Shown in pieces: positions 1-10,480 of a stretch of DNA of 64,000 nt. Below the pieces are notes generated by a model. The model was not told where the DNA came from, did not search any database, and saw only the letters and a program-made list of their open reading frames with translations. Position numbers and translations under genes: made by a program. Numbering within the stretch: the stretch's first letter is position 1; every line of letters begins with the position of its first letter. Source of the DNA: Hygrophila difformis (taxonomy: Eukaryota; Streptophyta; Magnoliopsida; Lamiales; Acanthaceae); assembly GCA_030278955.1 (NCBI GenBank), contig JAOANR010000002.1, positions 12,761,982 to 12,825,981 on the forward strand, written 5' to 3'.

Positions 1-1226
1 ATTACAGAAACCTTAGCCTTATCTACTTCTATTCCTGCTCTAGATACTTTGTGTCCCAGGACAATTCCTTCTTGAACCATAAAATGACACTTTTCCCAGT
101 TAAGAACTAAGTTAGTGTCCTCACATCTCTGCAAAATTTTTGACAAATTTTTTAAAGAATCTTCAAAGTCAGTTCCATGAACAGTAAAATCATCCATAAA
201 CACTTCAATGCATTTTTCAATAAAATCAGAGAAAATACTCATCATGCATCTTTGAAATGTAGCAGGAGCATTACATAATCCAAAAGGCATTCTTCTATAA
301 GCAAATGTTCCATATGGGCATGTAAAAGTTGTTTTCTCATGATCTTCACTAGCAATAACTATTTGATTATAACCTGAATAACCATCGAGAAAACTGTAAA
401 ATGGTTTACCTGACAATCTTTCTAACATTTGATCAATGAACGGTAAAGGAAAATGATCTTTTCTTGTGGCAGTGTTTAATTTTCTATAGTCAATGCAAAC
501 TCTCCAACCAGTTACTGGTCTTGTTGCTACTTCATCACCATGTTCATTTGTCACAATACAAATCCCACCCTTTTTGGGTACAACTTGTGTTGGACTTACC
601 CATTTACTATCAGAGATAGGATAGATTATACCTGCATCAAGTAGCTTGATTACCTCCTTCTTGACAACTTCCTGCATTGGTGGGTTTAGCCTCCTTTGTG
701 GTTGTCTGGAAGGTTTGTATTCATCCTCCATCAGAATCCTATGCATACAAATGTGTGGACTGATGCCTTTGATATCTGCTATAGTCCAAGCAATTGCCTG
801 AATATGATTTTTAAGAGTACCTACTAGAGCTTGCTCTTGTTCTTCACTCAATTTGGATGAAATTATTACCGGAAGCTTCTTTTTATCTGCCAAGAAGGCA
901 TACTTAAGATGTTCTGGTAATACTTTAAGCTCAAGCTCAGGTGGGTTTTCTATTGATGGAGTTAATCTGCTTCGAGTTTGCACTTCCATCTTTAAATCAG
1001 ATCCTTCCTCAAAAGGGTCTGTTTTATCAATGTCATCCTCAGATTGCTCTGAAGATGGCATATCCTCACTTTCTGATCCATCCTTGATTTCACCAGTCTC
1101 AGGATCAGCGAATCTAACCGCACACAAGTAAGCAAAAGTAGCATCTTTAGCATTTGTGAGTGGGGTGAGATTGTTCTCAGTTACATCAGTAGTAAAGAGA
1201 TTATAGTAATCAAAAAGATTCCCCCC
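1..1226 (-). pseudogene. pol: pol fragment: linker and reverse transcriptase, frameshifted from gag-pro
   Basis: The minus-strand reading frame is open from the C6 run at 1221-1226 to the window edge. It encodes an acidic linker, then RT landmarks in order: CIDYRKLN, PLPFIDQMLERLSGK, FYSFLDGYSGYNQI, PYGTFAYRRMPFGLCNAP, the catalytic VFMDDFTVHG (about position 190) and LVLNWEKCHFMV. This is the palm and fingers region of a Ty3/Gypsy RT that copies element RNA in the virus-like particle. It is one base out of frame with gag-pro, and the shift coincides with the C6 run. That could be a mutation, a sequencing error in a homopolymer or, less likely, programmed frameshifting. RNase H and integrase are not in the window. 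Confidence 0.85.
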
Positions 1227-3856
1227 TCCATAGTACTATCTTCTAATTCATTCCCCGCTACATTGGTTTCAAAAGCGTTAAAAGGATATGTTGACATCTT
1301 CATCATGTCAAAAGTGACCTCCTGGTTATCAACATGAAGCTTCACTATGCCATTCTTTGCATCAATCATGGCTCCCGCAGTCACCAGAAAAGGCCTTCCC
1401 AATATGATAGGAATTCTGACATTTTCGTCGATATCAAGAATGACAAAGTCAGCTGGAAAACAAAGGCCTCCTGTCTTTACTATAACATCTTCAATGATCC
1501 CTTCTGGTCTGGTGCTCGATTGATCAGCAAAGAAGAGGGTCATATTGACTGGCCTCATCTTTCCCAAATCCAAACGTCTCGCCATAGCCAGTGGCATTAC
1601 ATTGATGCTGCTTCCTAAGTCACAGAGTCCTCGCCCAGCTTCTTTACAGTTGATAATCAGAGGTAAAGTGAAACTCCCTGGATCTTCAAGCTTTGGAGGA
1701 ATCCTCTGCTGAAGAACCAAGCTACAGTTTTGATTTAGGACCACCATGTGCTGCTCTCCTGCACTTCTTTTCCCTGAAATTAATTCTTTCAGAAACTTAG
1801 CGTAAGTGGGCATTTCAGCAATTAATTCAACCAAAGGGATTGATATTTCAATGGCCTTAATCTTTTCAAGAAATTTCTTAAATTTAATTTCTTGAAGATC
1901 ATTTTTGAGTCTCCCAGGATATGGTATCCTGGGCATGTGCTCATCCAGTGAATCCTTTTTGTTACCTGTAGAGTTAGGATTATCATTACCTCCCTCTTTT
2001 TCCTTAGGAAAGGAATATCCTGAGACATTCTTTTCCAAACCCTTATCCTCAAGTATCTGTCTCTGTTCAGGGTGATCATCTTCTTCCATTGTTTGAACAT
2101 CCTTGAACTTTTTCTGCTGCAGCAACCTATCTCTTTTCTTTTCAAATTCAGGATCAACAACCTCTTTTCCTCCCCTCAATGTAACTGCCTTACATTGTGG
2201 ATTTGTTTCAGAAGAACTTGGTAATTTTCCTTTTTCTCTCTGCTGTAATAATTTGGCCATCTCTGTTACTGAATTCTCAACATTCTTGATTGAAGCCTGC
2301 AGTTGGTTATTCGTCTCTGTCTGCTTAACAATGAACTCCTTCAGAGCATTTTCCACCTTTAAAGAGTAAGTATTATCTTGAGCAACAGGATAAGGTTGTT
2401 GTGGAAAGTTCACCGGGACTGGTGCAAACTGTCCAAATGGCCTATTCTGTTGGTTCACCTGCTGGAAAGGTCTCTGTGGGTACATCTGTTGTTGTGGATA
2501 AGATGGTTGTGGAGGACGAAACTGCTGCTGATTTGGTTGTTGTGGGTTCAGAAGATGTGCATTTTGTGCGTTCTGAGTATTACCATAGCTCAGATTCGGG
2601 TGTTTGTTTTGGAATCCGGTGTAGTTGCAGCTCTCATCTTGCTTTGGGGCTTCCTGAATTTGTGGACACTGATCATTGTGATGTGGCCCTGAGCAAATTC
2701 CGCACTGATACACAGGTTCCATTGGAGCAGGTTGAAGGACCATTACTGGTTGCTGTTGTTGTTGATGCTGAGCCTGTTGATTTGCTTTCTGAGCCAACTG
2801 TAGATCAGCAATCTGCTTGGAGAGTGCTGCAAATTTCTCTTCATTTTTATCTGTATGGATGACAAGACTTTTTCTGGTAGGAGATGGTGGATCATCGTCC
2901 TGGAGGACTGCCCTGCTGGCTGTCATAGTATCTATTGTTGACCACGCTCTATCAAGTGGCATTTGAAGCAATTGTTCCCCTCCAGTGGCATTGATCATCA
3001 TCTGCCAAGTGTGAGTTAGTCCGGTGAAGAAAATCTTCAATAACCTTCTTTCAGTTATACCATGTTGTGGGCATCTCTTGAGCATGTCGAAGAATCTATC
3101 CCGGGCATCCTTAAGAGATTCCCCTTTTCTCATCTTGAAACTAGAGATCTTGTCTACCCATTCGTCAACCTTGCTTTCAGGAAAATACTTGAGCAGGAAA
3201 TTCCTGACTAATTCTGGCCATGTAGCCTTCTGTTGAGCATTTAATGAATCATACCATTCTTTAGCTGAGCCATCCAAAGAGAATGGAAACATAGCCAACT
3301 GAATGGTTTCCCTTGAAGCTCTTCCTTTCTTTACTGTCTTACTTAGTTCAACAAACTTCTTGAGATGTAAATGTGGATCTTCAGCACTCATTCCATAGAA
3401 AGCTCTAGAAGATGCTAGGTTCAATATACCAGGTGGTATATCAACCTCCTCATCTGTCCCAGCCAAATACTGATCGACATTAGGTTGCCATGGTTGATAT
3501 TGCTCTTCTTGAGGGTTTGGAACAGGATTAGCAAAATTTGGTGGAAAATAGTGTTGATGAATAAATTGTGGTGCAGCAGCTCTTTGTGGTGCTTGAAAAG
3601 GTCCTCGAAGTGGAATGTTTTGCTGATTATCTGGTTGTCCATTTGGCAAGTTCCCAGGTCCGTCATTCTGTCCATTGTTAGCCATCCTTGTTATGGTTGA
3701 AAGATTTCCTTCTGCAAGATCTCTCTGTCTCCTTCTTGCACTTGCTCTGATCAACCTTGCTGTTCTCTCAAGTTCACAATTAAAAGGAAGCAAAGGTGGT
3801 CTTGAAGATCGAGTTTTTCTCTCGCTCATAAACTGTTGAGGCTTCTCTGTGAACAA
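1181..3856 (-). CDS. gag: Gag with C-terminal aspartic protease (Athila-type)
   Basis: An open frame of 891 residues. The N-terminus is basic, and the start may be the Met at residue 10 (MSERKTRSS) rather than the first Met. Residues about 180-310 form the retrotransposon Gag capsid region (LAMFPFSLDGSAKEWYDSL, WPELVRNFLLKYFP, KRCPQHGI). A Gln/Pro-rich stretch follows, with a degenerate zinc-knuckle-like CGICSGPHHNDQC. The C-terminal part is a retropepsin-like protease with active site LCDLGSSINVMP and the flap-distal motif ILGRPFL. Asp-Leu-Gly replaces the usual Asp-Thr/Ser-Gly, as I recall for Athila elements. The frame ends soon after the protease by the shift at 1221-1226. The last residues are out-of-frame tail, so the product as read would be Gag-protease without polymerase. 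Confidence 0.88.
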   Translation of the reverse strand: MFTEKPQQFMSERKTRSSRPPLLPFNCELERTARLIRASARRRQRDLAEGNLSTITRMANNGQNDGPGNLPNGQPDNQQNIPLRGPFQAPQRAAAPQFIHQHYFPPNFANPVPNPQEEQYQPWQPNVDQYLAGTDEEVDIPPGILNLASSRAFYGMSAEDPHLHLKKFVELSKTVKKGRASRETIQLAMFPFSLDGSAKEWYDSLNAQQKATWPELVRNFLLKYFPESKVDEWVDKISSFKMRKGESLKDARDRFFDMLKRCPQHGITERRLLKIFFTGLTHTWQMMINATGGEQLLQMPLDRAWSTIDTMTASRAVLQDDDPPSPTRKSLVIHTDKNEEKFAALSKQIADLQLAQKANQQAQHQQQQQPVMVLQPAPMEPVYQCGICSGPHHNDQCPQIQEAPKQDESCNYTGFQNKHPNLSYGNTQNAQNAHLLNPQQPNQQQFRPPQPSYPQQQMYPQRPFQQVNQQNRPFGQFAPVPVNFPQQPYPVAQDNTYSLKVENALKEFIVKQTETNNQLQASIKNVENSVTEMAKLLQQREKGKLPSSSETNPQCKAVTLRGGKEVVDPEFEKKRDRLLQQKKFKDVQTMEEDDHPEQRQILEDKGLEKNVSGYSFPKEKEGGNDNPNSTGNKKDSLDEHMPRIPYPGRLKNDLQEIKFKKFLEKIKAIEISIPLVELIAEMPTYAKFLKELISGKRSAGEQHMVVLNQNCSLVLQQRIPPKLEDPGSFTLPLIINCKEAGRGLCDLGSSINVMPLAMARRLDLGKMRPVNMTLFFADQSSTRPEGIIEDVIVKTGGLCFPADFVILDIDENVRIPIILGRPFLVTAGAMIDAKNGIVKLHVDNQEVTFDMMKMSTYPFNAFETNVAGNELEDSTMEGGIFLITIISLLLM

Positions 3857-3950
3857 AATGAAAGAATTTGTGAATTCGTTATAATAAAAAGTAAATAATT
3901 ACAATTAAACCAAGAATATCTACAGTTCTAAAATTCATAACGCTACACCC

Positions 3951-3968
3951 TCCCCGGCAACGGCGCCA
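3951..3968 (-). other. Primer-binding site, tRNA-Asp
   Basis: The plus strand reads TCCCCGGCAACGGCGCCA, identical to the 3' end of plant tRNA-Asp(GTC) with CCA. The minus strand is therefore the complementary PBS. It lies directly against the LTR end (CA at 3970-3969 on the minus strand), with no spacer. The same site with one change occurs in element B at 62029-62046. Confidence 0.9.
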
Positions 3969-5479
3969 TGAAGCTTTTGAGGCGAAACCTCGGTCAGTGC
4001 CCCCCGACAGCCTTTACACTATAATCTCTATAGGGCTGTTAAAAAGCTTGCCTAGTTTTTCCTACCGAAAGCGCACGGTATCAAGCTGCAATATTTATTT
4101 TAATTGTCGGGATCGTTCAAAAGAGAGTTACACGATAGAAGTGTTTTAATAGAGTTATTAGCTTCAGAATCTGTCTCTATTCTTGATTTAAGAATGTTGT
4201 AATGATGATTACTAAAGAATACTACTGAAATGTAAATGCTTAAAGCTGTAAATGTAGTAAAGACAACAATTAAAACGATGTAGAGCATTATGATATTATT
4301 CATGTGTTTAAGGTGTTACAGACCAAATCAAATGGAATAGGCATATGGTGAGATTATCGTACTTCATTGGATAAAACGTAATGAAAGTTCATTGAGATAG
4401 AAAAATCCTTTACACAATTTAATCAATTCTTCATGTCTTCAATCACTTCCCAAGACAGGTACTTATGATTCAGTGTCATGACATTCTAAGCTCTGAAATC
4501 ATGGAATACTGTCATCACAGAATGATCTGTCAGACTCCTTCTGTGATAATAGCTTTCAGAATTGTCACTTAATCTTTTTCTTTCAGACTTAGATTAAGCC
4601 TTTGACAACTTGAGGTCACTTCTAAATCTTACTATATTCGTCTGAACTTGAAGTTGTCCTTTTTATTACTCTGATCAAACTGATCTTATGATCCGGTATT
4701 GGATGTCCTCTACAACAAATGAAAAAGCTAATATTTAAATCTATCATCCAATGTTTTCATAAGACTTATTTCTTCAGAGTAATTCCTGCAAGTATTCATA
4801 AGGAATAATAGTCTTGTAAGTATATCAAGATGAAATTGCTATTCAACTTCCTTGACTTATCCAGACTACTCAGATTTGTATAACTGATTTAGCTCAAGAA
4901 GTCTCTGTAAACAGTTCCAAATATCCATGATTTGACTCAGGATTAGTAGACTGTAGTAGAAATATTTAATCTCCTACTCATAGCTATAGTGATAACTATA
5001 ATACCATGAACCCCGGAAATTAATCTTCCTGATACTCTACTAATTTTTAGGACAAAAGATGGTTCTTGAAACATCTTTCCCTTTTAAACGACAGGTACTA
5101 AATGCCCAACTGAAGAACAAGTTTGTTCTTTATCAGTCCTGAGTAAATAATGATTGAGTAAACCTATATCATCATCTCTCTCAGCGTACCAGTGTAAAAT
5201 AATAATACGTGTTGCACATATGAATTGTAATTTTGTAATCATGAAGTAAGATTACTCATCATATACTGGGAAATATCCCAAAATATTATATGTATATGTA
5301 GTATTATATGTATAAAGAGATGTTGAGGGTTCTGAATCCTCTTAATCAAAATGCAAGGGTGCTTCCAAAATATACATTGGAAACTAGACAGACTTAGGAG
5401 ATAACTTCCCCAAGAAAAAGAATTTGAGAAATAACTCTGCAAAATAAGTGTCCAAAATAGCTCGCAGTAACTATTTTGG

Positions 5480-6930
5480 GTTTCAAACTATGAACATTCC
5501 AATTTTCCGCGCGCTATGTCTGTACAGCGTGGAGGGAGCTAATATTCAAAGAATGTTCTCCAGATTTTGTTTATACAAAGAACTGAATGCCTCGCTATAG
5601 TTTCTGTAAGAATGCGGCGAGGTACTCAATTCCTACTTATAGATAGTGGTTATATACGTATAAGAAGTAAAAGTAAATGATTAATATCCTATAAAATGGA
5701 TATCAAGTCTATTGCTGTTATAGATTGATCCTCTCGCTTTGTCAGATTGACATCGCGTGAGTATTTGAATAGCCTTTGTCATAATAGATCTATCTGGATA
5801 TTTCCTCGCATCATCTTTTAGGATGAAGCGAGGAAATGTCCTTATTCGAAGTAAATGATCAGGATTTATAACTGTCATAACTACCTTCTGGAATTTCTGT
5901 TTGGAAAATTATGAATGTAGAATCTTTTGCATCCAAGTTCATGAACTCAAAATTATTGATTCTCAAAGATTATCAAGCGATGATTAACACTGCATGGGTC
6001 TCTAGGAACCTTTTAGAGTTCTGAACATTAAACCTTATGATTCTCATCTATAAACATAACATTGACAGAAAATCGAGTACATTCATAATTCTGCCAGTTC
6101 ATACCTAACTCGGTTACAACATCCAAACTTCTTACGTAATTGGAACGAACAATTTGCGCATTAAAGATGTGGAAGTGTTATGATCTTCGAAAATCGAATT
6201 CAAGATATGATGCAAAATTCAGATTGAATGATGAAATTGAAGTTTATACTATGCTGAAACAGAATTACGAAATGGAAATAGAAACCAGAAAGATAAGAAA
6301 TTCACAATCTGATAACCAATCATTCTTCTTGTATCTCAAATAACAAAGAATTGAAAACGAATACACCTGGAAATCTGATTGCTATCAGAATAATGCAAAG
6401 ATGAGCGAGCGAGTCGGAGTTTAGATGATGATCGTCATGGTGGATGAAAAAGCGATCCGAAAGCAACTCTCCTCCCAGGGTATCCTCTAGCTAATCTAAC
6501 AACTAATCTTAAAGAAATCTACTGCGAAATTGAATTACAGATCTACGAAAACAAATTACAAATCTGAAGAACATCAAAGTAAATTGCAGAGAAAATTAAA
6601 TCCTAACCTACCTACTAAATTCTAAAAAGTGGACTGGAGAGTAAAGTCGAGCTATTCTCTTCAATCTCCCGCCTGCTGAGCTGATTCCCCAAGGGTCTTA
6701 TTTATAGATGGGTGTTGTAACTGCTTCTGCCTTGGATGATAACCGCTCGCATCAGAATAGCTCTCCTCTCGCTTTGTCCAGTTCCTTCAAAGCGAGAGTC
6801 AGAAATGTAATCATCTTTCTTGATGAGGCGAGGTCTCACAGTTTCTCTAAGGAATCTGCTTCTCGCCATAACGGATAAAACTTCTGCCTTGCACAGATTT
6901 CCTTTCCTCGCGATGTCAATCATCATCGCG
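5480..6930. repeat. CTCGC hairpin set in the Athila LTR
   Basis: Several short inverted repeats with different sequences share a CTCGC or CGCG element. Examples: CTCTCGCTTTG with CAAAGCGAGAG (6756-6794), CGCGATG with CATCGCG (6909-6930), TTTCCTCGC with GCGAGGAAA (5798-5835), and an outer pair GAACATTC/GAATGTTC enclosing an inner CGCTATGT-type hairpin (5485-5560). They lie on both sides of the TATA box. This matches the arrangement in the LTRs of A and the solo LTR at 52177-56912, though no sequence is shared with those arrays. Confidence 0.6.
6697..6707 (-). promoter_or_regulatory. TATA box of the 5' LTR
   Basis: The minus strand reads CTATAAATAAG, followed by CCCTTGGGG and a purine-rich leader. 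It is the best TATA match in the LTR. CTCGC-containing hairpins lie on its upstream side (6749-6930) and also downstream (5480-5835). The start site would fall near 6670; this is predicted only. Confidence 0.55.
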
Positions 6931-7284
6931 TGGACTTCAGCATCCGCACATTTTCCTTAAATCTTTTCCTGATTTAGGAAACGAGCCCTCGCACCATTCC
7001 TTTTCTTTCCTCGCTATGTCCTTCCCACTTCTTGCTGTTTTCCAGCTTAACTTCCTTCTGCATGACGAAGCGTGGATCAATTCAATAGAAACACTGCGTG
7101 CGAGACTTACAACAAAAATTCAGAATTTCAAGCCATTTTTCATGTATTTTCCAACTTCTTTGCAATCTTAATTCTTCTTCCATCTTTTCTAATCCTTTAT
7201 GATCATTCATCAAAAATCAATGGAATTAAGAGCAAAAGATCATCATTAAGACACTAAATTGGACGCAAATGACAGTCACAAAAG

Positions 7285-9363
7285 GCTGTCATCAACTACA
7301 ACAACAACGTTCGGAGTAAGTTCTGCACCAAGATCAAGAAGGACTGGGAGGACCAGCTGGGGAGAATCACTCAAAAGAGTTTCATTGAGGATTATTTACA
7401 GCGCGCCGAGAAGCAACTAGGCTATGAGGGTGAACCAAACAGAGAAGAAGATCCCGACGCTGAGATTGATGCCTACTTCTCCACTCCCCCTGAGGCCAAC
7501 CCACAGCCTACCCAGCCAGCAGTACAAGCTTCGGCTTTACCGCCAAGAGGGCAGACTGAAGTGCAAAAAGTTGCTACGTCCGAGCCAGTGGTGCAGCAAG
7601 AAGCAGTCCGGACTCCAGTACAACCAGCTCAGACTGAAATGACAACACCTGCTGCAGCACCTGCCACCACTGCTGCACCCATACCGCCCGAGCAAACATC
7701 CAATGATGTTGTTACATCTGAAGGTCAGCCAGCACCTCAACCGGGAACGAGGAGAAGGTTGATAAAATCTGCCGACAAGGATAAACCAGCAAGAGCTCCG
7801 AAAAAGAAAGTAGAGATCAAGGAACCTGAGCCAACTGTTAGGAAAGTGGCAGAGCCCACAGATCCCAAGGACAGAGGTAAGAAACCGATGCCACCACCAC
7901 CCCCGAAAAAGAAGCATCAAGTGGCATTCGATGCCGAGCTAGCCAGAAAAATGCAAAATGATGAACTTGCATTAGCTGGTCTGCTGGATCAAGTAACAGG
8001 TGGTTCGGGAGTAGATAAAGTGACTGAGGAAGAATGCTTGGCAATGGAAAAGAAAGCTGCAGAGGAAGAGCAGATCAGAAAGAATATTCAGCAGACGAAG
8101 GACGAAGAGACTGCCAAGAAAATGCAAGCTGATCTGGAAAGCAGGAAATCTGGAGAGGCTGAACAGGGTGATGAGGAAGACTTCGAGCTGAAGATCACTG
8201 GTGGAGTCGAAGGAAAGGGATTGAAGATCAAAGAAGAACAACCACCAGGATGGACTGGCCCTTTTATTCGTAGTGCTGAGACACTTCGGGAAGAATTGAG
8301 GCAAAACATCAACGAACAGATTGAAACGAGAATTGATGCTGGAGAAAAGCCAAATCAAATCAGATATCAGACAGAAGTGGGTCAATTGATTGATCCTCTC
8401 GTGGGCACGGCCAGAATTGAAGAATTCATCACTCAAGAAGGCCCGTCGCACCAACCTGAACAGTCAGAAGGACCACAAGATTCCATAGATCCGGTAGCAC
8501 TGGCCAAAACCTTGGAAAAACAGCCAGGCGACCATCCCATGGCCTCTGCGCTTAAGGAAAATGTTCAGGAAATTGTGACTGAAGCTGCAGAGGGAAATGA
8601 TTCAGAAGAAGAAGCTCGGCAGGAGGAGCAAGAATTCATGGACCAGATGGCGCCTATTTTGCAACGTCCAGTTGGACGAGCTGCAAGAATTAGGGAGGAG
8701 GAGGAGGTATCAACTGATGTTGATGACCGTAATTTTCATGTAACTACATCTTCTTTGCCTGTAAATTGTGAACTCAATACAATGAAAAATGTAATTAAAC
8801 AGGTTGAGGAGGAATTCGGAGATGAAACAGCTCATGGAGAAGGAGAGCCAAGTCAGAGGAGAGATGAGGCTGAACCAAGGGATGACCAGCCACAGGAAGG
8901 AAACGACCAAACAGACTGGCACACGAGCGACGACGAATCTGTCGGATCCATTCGGCCAGTCGAGTTTTGGTCCGAGAATACTGTGAGGCAGAGAATGGGC
9001 GTTGCAAAGGGATATGAGAAGAAAAAGCTGAGCGCAGACCAGGTACAGATCAAGTTCAATGGCAATAAAGAGAATGCAGAAAAGTATAAGAAGTTGCAGA
9101 AAATGATAGTGCCAGATAAAGGATTCAGACCCGATGCATTGTCACACCCCACTGTTGAGACTTTCTACAGAAATCAAGAGTGGGGTAACTTCATGCTGCA
9201 TCATGACGAAGATGGCTTCGTGGAGCTAACAAAGGAATTCTTCTGCAACATTGATAAAGCTGCCAGAACAACATGGATCCGAGGACAAGTGATAAACATT
9301 GCACCTGACTGGCTGAATCAGGTTCTTCGGGACTCCGGATATCCGAAGCGAATTCCCCCCTGA
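7285..9363 (+). CDS. Element A protein, N-terminal part (5'-truncated; putative plant transposon protein)
   Basis: The frame is open from the junction with the Athila LTR; the first Met inside the fragment is at 7561. It aligns with the element B protein over its whole length. In order: a helical segment (KFCTKIKKDW, YLQRAEKQLG), a Pro/Gln-rich linker, a charged coiled-coil stretch with the shared EEEQIRKNIQQT and GLKIKEEQPP, then REEEEVSTD. The end holds the start of a globular domain (LTKEFFCNI, TTWIRGQVINIAPDWLNQVL) that I recognise as the putative plant transposon protein domain found in plant Ty3/Gypsy elements. Its function is not known. It stops at 9361-9363 because of a frameshift in a C6 run (9355-9360), and the homologous frame continues at once in the next phase. 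Confidence 0.75.
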   Translation, partial: AVINYNNNVRSKFCTKIKKDWEDQLGRITQKSFIEDYLQRAEKQLGYEGEPNREEDPDAEIDAYFSTPPEANPQPTQPAVQASALPPRGQTEVQKVATSEPVVQQEAVRTPVQPAQTEMTTPAAAPATTAAPIPPEQTSNDVVTSEGQPAPQPGTRRRLIKSADKDKPARAPKKKVEIKEPEPTVRKVAEPTDPKDRGKKPMPPPPPKKKHQVAFDAELARKMQNDELALAGLLDQVTGGSGVDKVTEEECLAMEKKAAEEEQIRKNIQQTKDEETAKKMQADLESRKSGEAEQGDEEDFELKITGGVEGKGLKIKEEQPPGWTGPFIRSAETLREELRQNINEQIETRIDAGEKPNQIRYQTEVGQLIDPLVGTARIEEFITQEGPSHQPEQSEGPQDSIDPVALAKTLEKQPGDHPMASALKENVQEIVTEAAEGNDSEEEARQEEQEFMDQMAPILQRPVGRAARIREEEEVSTDVDDRNFHVTTSSLPVNCELNTMKNVIKQVEEEFGDETAHGEGEPSQRRDEAEPRDDQPQEGNDQTDWHTSDDESVGSIRPVEFWSENTVRQRMGVAKGYEKKKLSADQVQIKFNGNKENAEKYKKLQKMIVPDKGFRPDALSHPTVETFYRNQEWGNFMLHHDEDGFVELTKEFFCNIDKAARTTWIRGQVINIAPDWLNQVLRDSGYPKRIPP

Positions 9364-9370
9364 TGAGATC

Positions 9371-10480
9371 ATGACAAAGAGGGCCAAGACGAGCGAATAT
9401 GCGAGGTATGCAACCTTGGCTAACAGCATGACAAGAATAACTGCCCCCGGGCACACATTCGACGCTAATTGGCTGAGTCTGAAATTCATGCCAACTTATG
9501 AGTTTTACATGTCTAAAATCCGGCCTAATTCGCACCCACACACCACATCTGGGAATGTATTAATGGGATTTGCAAGAATGTGGAGCGGAGCGAAACTGAA
9601 TGTAGGGAGGCATGTGTTCGAAGTGATGATAACCCGGATAGAGGACAGACATGTGCTATGCTATCCAAATCTGATTAGGAGAATCTGCATAGCTCAGGGA
9701 GTTGATTTGAGTGCTTTTGAGGGTGACACAGTGGTGAAAGTAAACCCACCCATCAGTGTGCCGAGACTTCCCCTGTGTGAGAGTATTAAGTATTCTCTCC
9801 CTCAAATGTTCGGCAGAGACAATCCAGATGACCAATCCTCTTTCATATCAAGTGGGCAAGCATCGAGAAAAAGAAAGAGACAGCCCAAGACAAAGAAGGG
9901 AACACAGAAAACCTGTGCTGATGCAGGACCTTCGAATGTCCAAGAAGAGCCTCCTGCAGATCAAGAACATTCAGAGACGCCGATTCCAGTTTCGGCAGCT
10001 CCAATTCCACTTCCGACTCAACCTCAACCTCAGATGCCTCCTCAAAGCCAGAACGTATCTCAATTCCCTGCTGATTCCCAAGCAATTGAGATGGTGAGCA
10101 GGATGAGTCAATCTGTGCTCGAGGGGATGAAGTCCATGACTAATGTAGTTATGGCAAGCCAAGAGGAACAGCGAAAAAGGGCCGAAGAGGAGCGTGAAGA
10201 GCGAAGGAGGGAGAGAGAAGAAGAACGCCAAGAGCGTAGGAGAGAAAAGGAAGAGAAGCGAAAGGAGAAGCAGGAGAAGGAAAAGAGAGAGGAGGAATTC
10301 AAGAAAATGATGATGGAAAGAGAAGAGCGCATGCACAGAGAAAGAGTGGAGAATGAAGAAAAGCAGCGCAAGATGATGGAAACACTGATGCAAGCACTCA
10401 TCAGTCAACTCCCAAAGCCACCCCCACCTCCATCAGATGCAGCAGGACCATCGAATCAGCCAGGAGAGAAAACAGATTGA
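9371..10480 (+). CDS. Element A protein, C-terminal part (after frameshift)
   Basis: This continues the preceding frame; the Met at 9371 is internal to the ancestral protein. It holds the second half of the putative plant transposon protein domain (FMPTYEFYMSKIRPNSH, GFARMWSGAKLNVG, LCYPNLIRRICIAQGV). A nuclear-localisation-like KRKRQPKTKKG follows, then a Pro/Gln linker, a long Arg/Glu-rich coiled coil (about residues 230-340) and a Pro-rich tail (LPKPPPPPSD). Element B keeps the same plan in a single frame at 50348-52176. The long coiled coil suggests oligomerisation. No catalytic motif is visible. Confidence 0.75.
   Translation: MTKRAKTSEYARYATLANSMTRITAPGHTFDANWLSLKFMPTYEFYMSKIRPNSHPHTTSGNVLMGFARMWSGAKLNVGRHVFEVMITRIEDRHVLCYPNLIRRICIAQGVDLSAFEGDTVVKVNPPISVPRLPLCESIKYSLPQMFGRDNPDDQSSFISSGQASRKRKRQPKTKKGTQKTCADAGPSNVQEEPPADQEHSETPIPVSAAPIPLPTQPQPQMPPQSQNVSQFPADSQAIEMVSRMSQSVLEGMKSMTNVVMASQEEQRKRAEEEREERRREREEERQERRREKEEKRKEKQEKEKREEEFKKMMMEREERMHRERVENEEKQRKMMETLMQALISQLPKPPPPPSDAAGPSNQPGEKTD

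Larger units (their letters stand above)
1..7280 (-). mobile_element. Athila-type Ty3/Gypsy LTR retrotransposon, 3' part outside window
   Basis: In minus-strand order this holds a 5' LTR (7280-3969), a tRNA-Asp primer-binding site (3968-3951), a gag-protease frame and the first part of pol. Integrase and the 3' LTR lie left of the window. The order Gag, protease, RT is that of Ty3/Gypsy elements, and the tRNA-Asp PBS with a long Gag is typical of the Athila lineage. On its right the LTR abuts the open frame of element A in mid-gene: codons homologous to element B start at about 7285, and an in-frame stop lies at 7270-7272. It therefore inserted into element A. The target-site duplication cannot be checked because the other end is outside the window. 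Confidence 0.85.
3969..7280 (-). repeat. 5' LTR of the Athila-type element (about 3.3 kb)
   Basis: The inner end is fixed by the PBS. The outer end is placed where the sequence TGTGACTGTC on the minus strand meets the broken reading frame of element A, so it is good to a few bases. Both ends fit TG...CA. It holds a minus-strand TATA box at 6697-6707, which gives a short U3 of about 600 bp and an unusually long downstream part. It has no coding potential. Near its inner end it shares a block with the LTRs of A and B (CGAAAGCGCACGGT followed by a TGCA-rich tract at 4066-4100), which suggests the families are related. Confidence 0.75.

Noticed and set aside
853..1131. Plus-strand open frame of 92 codons
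   Set aside because: It is the complement of the pol linker of the minus-strand Athila element, which has clear RT homology in its own frame.
1221..1226. Programmed ribosomal frameshift between Gag-protease and RT
   Set aside because: No slippery heptamer or downstream pseudoknot was identified, and Athila-type elements usually have one continuous frame. A plain indel or sequence error is simpler.
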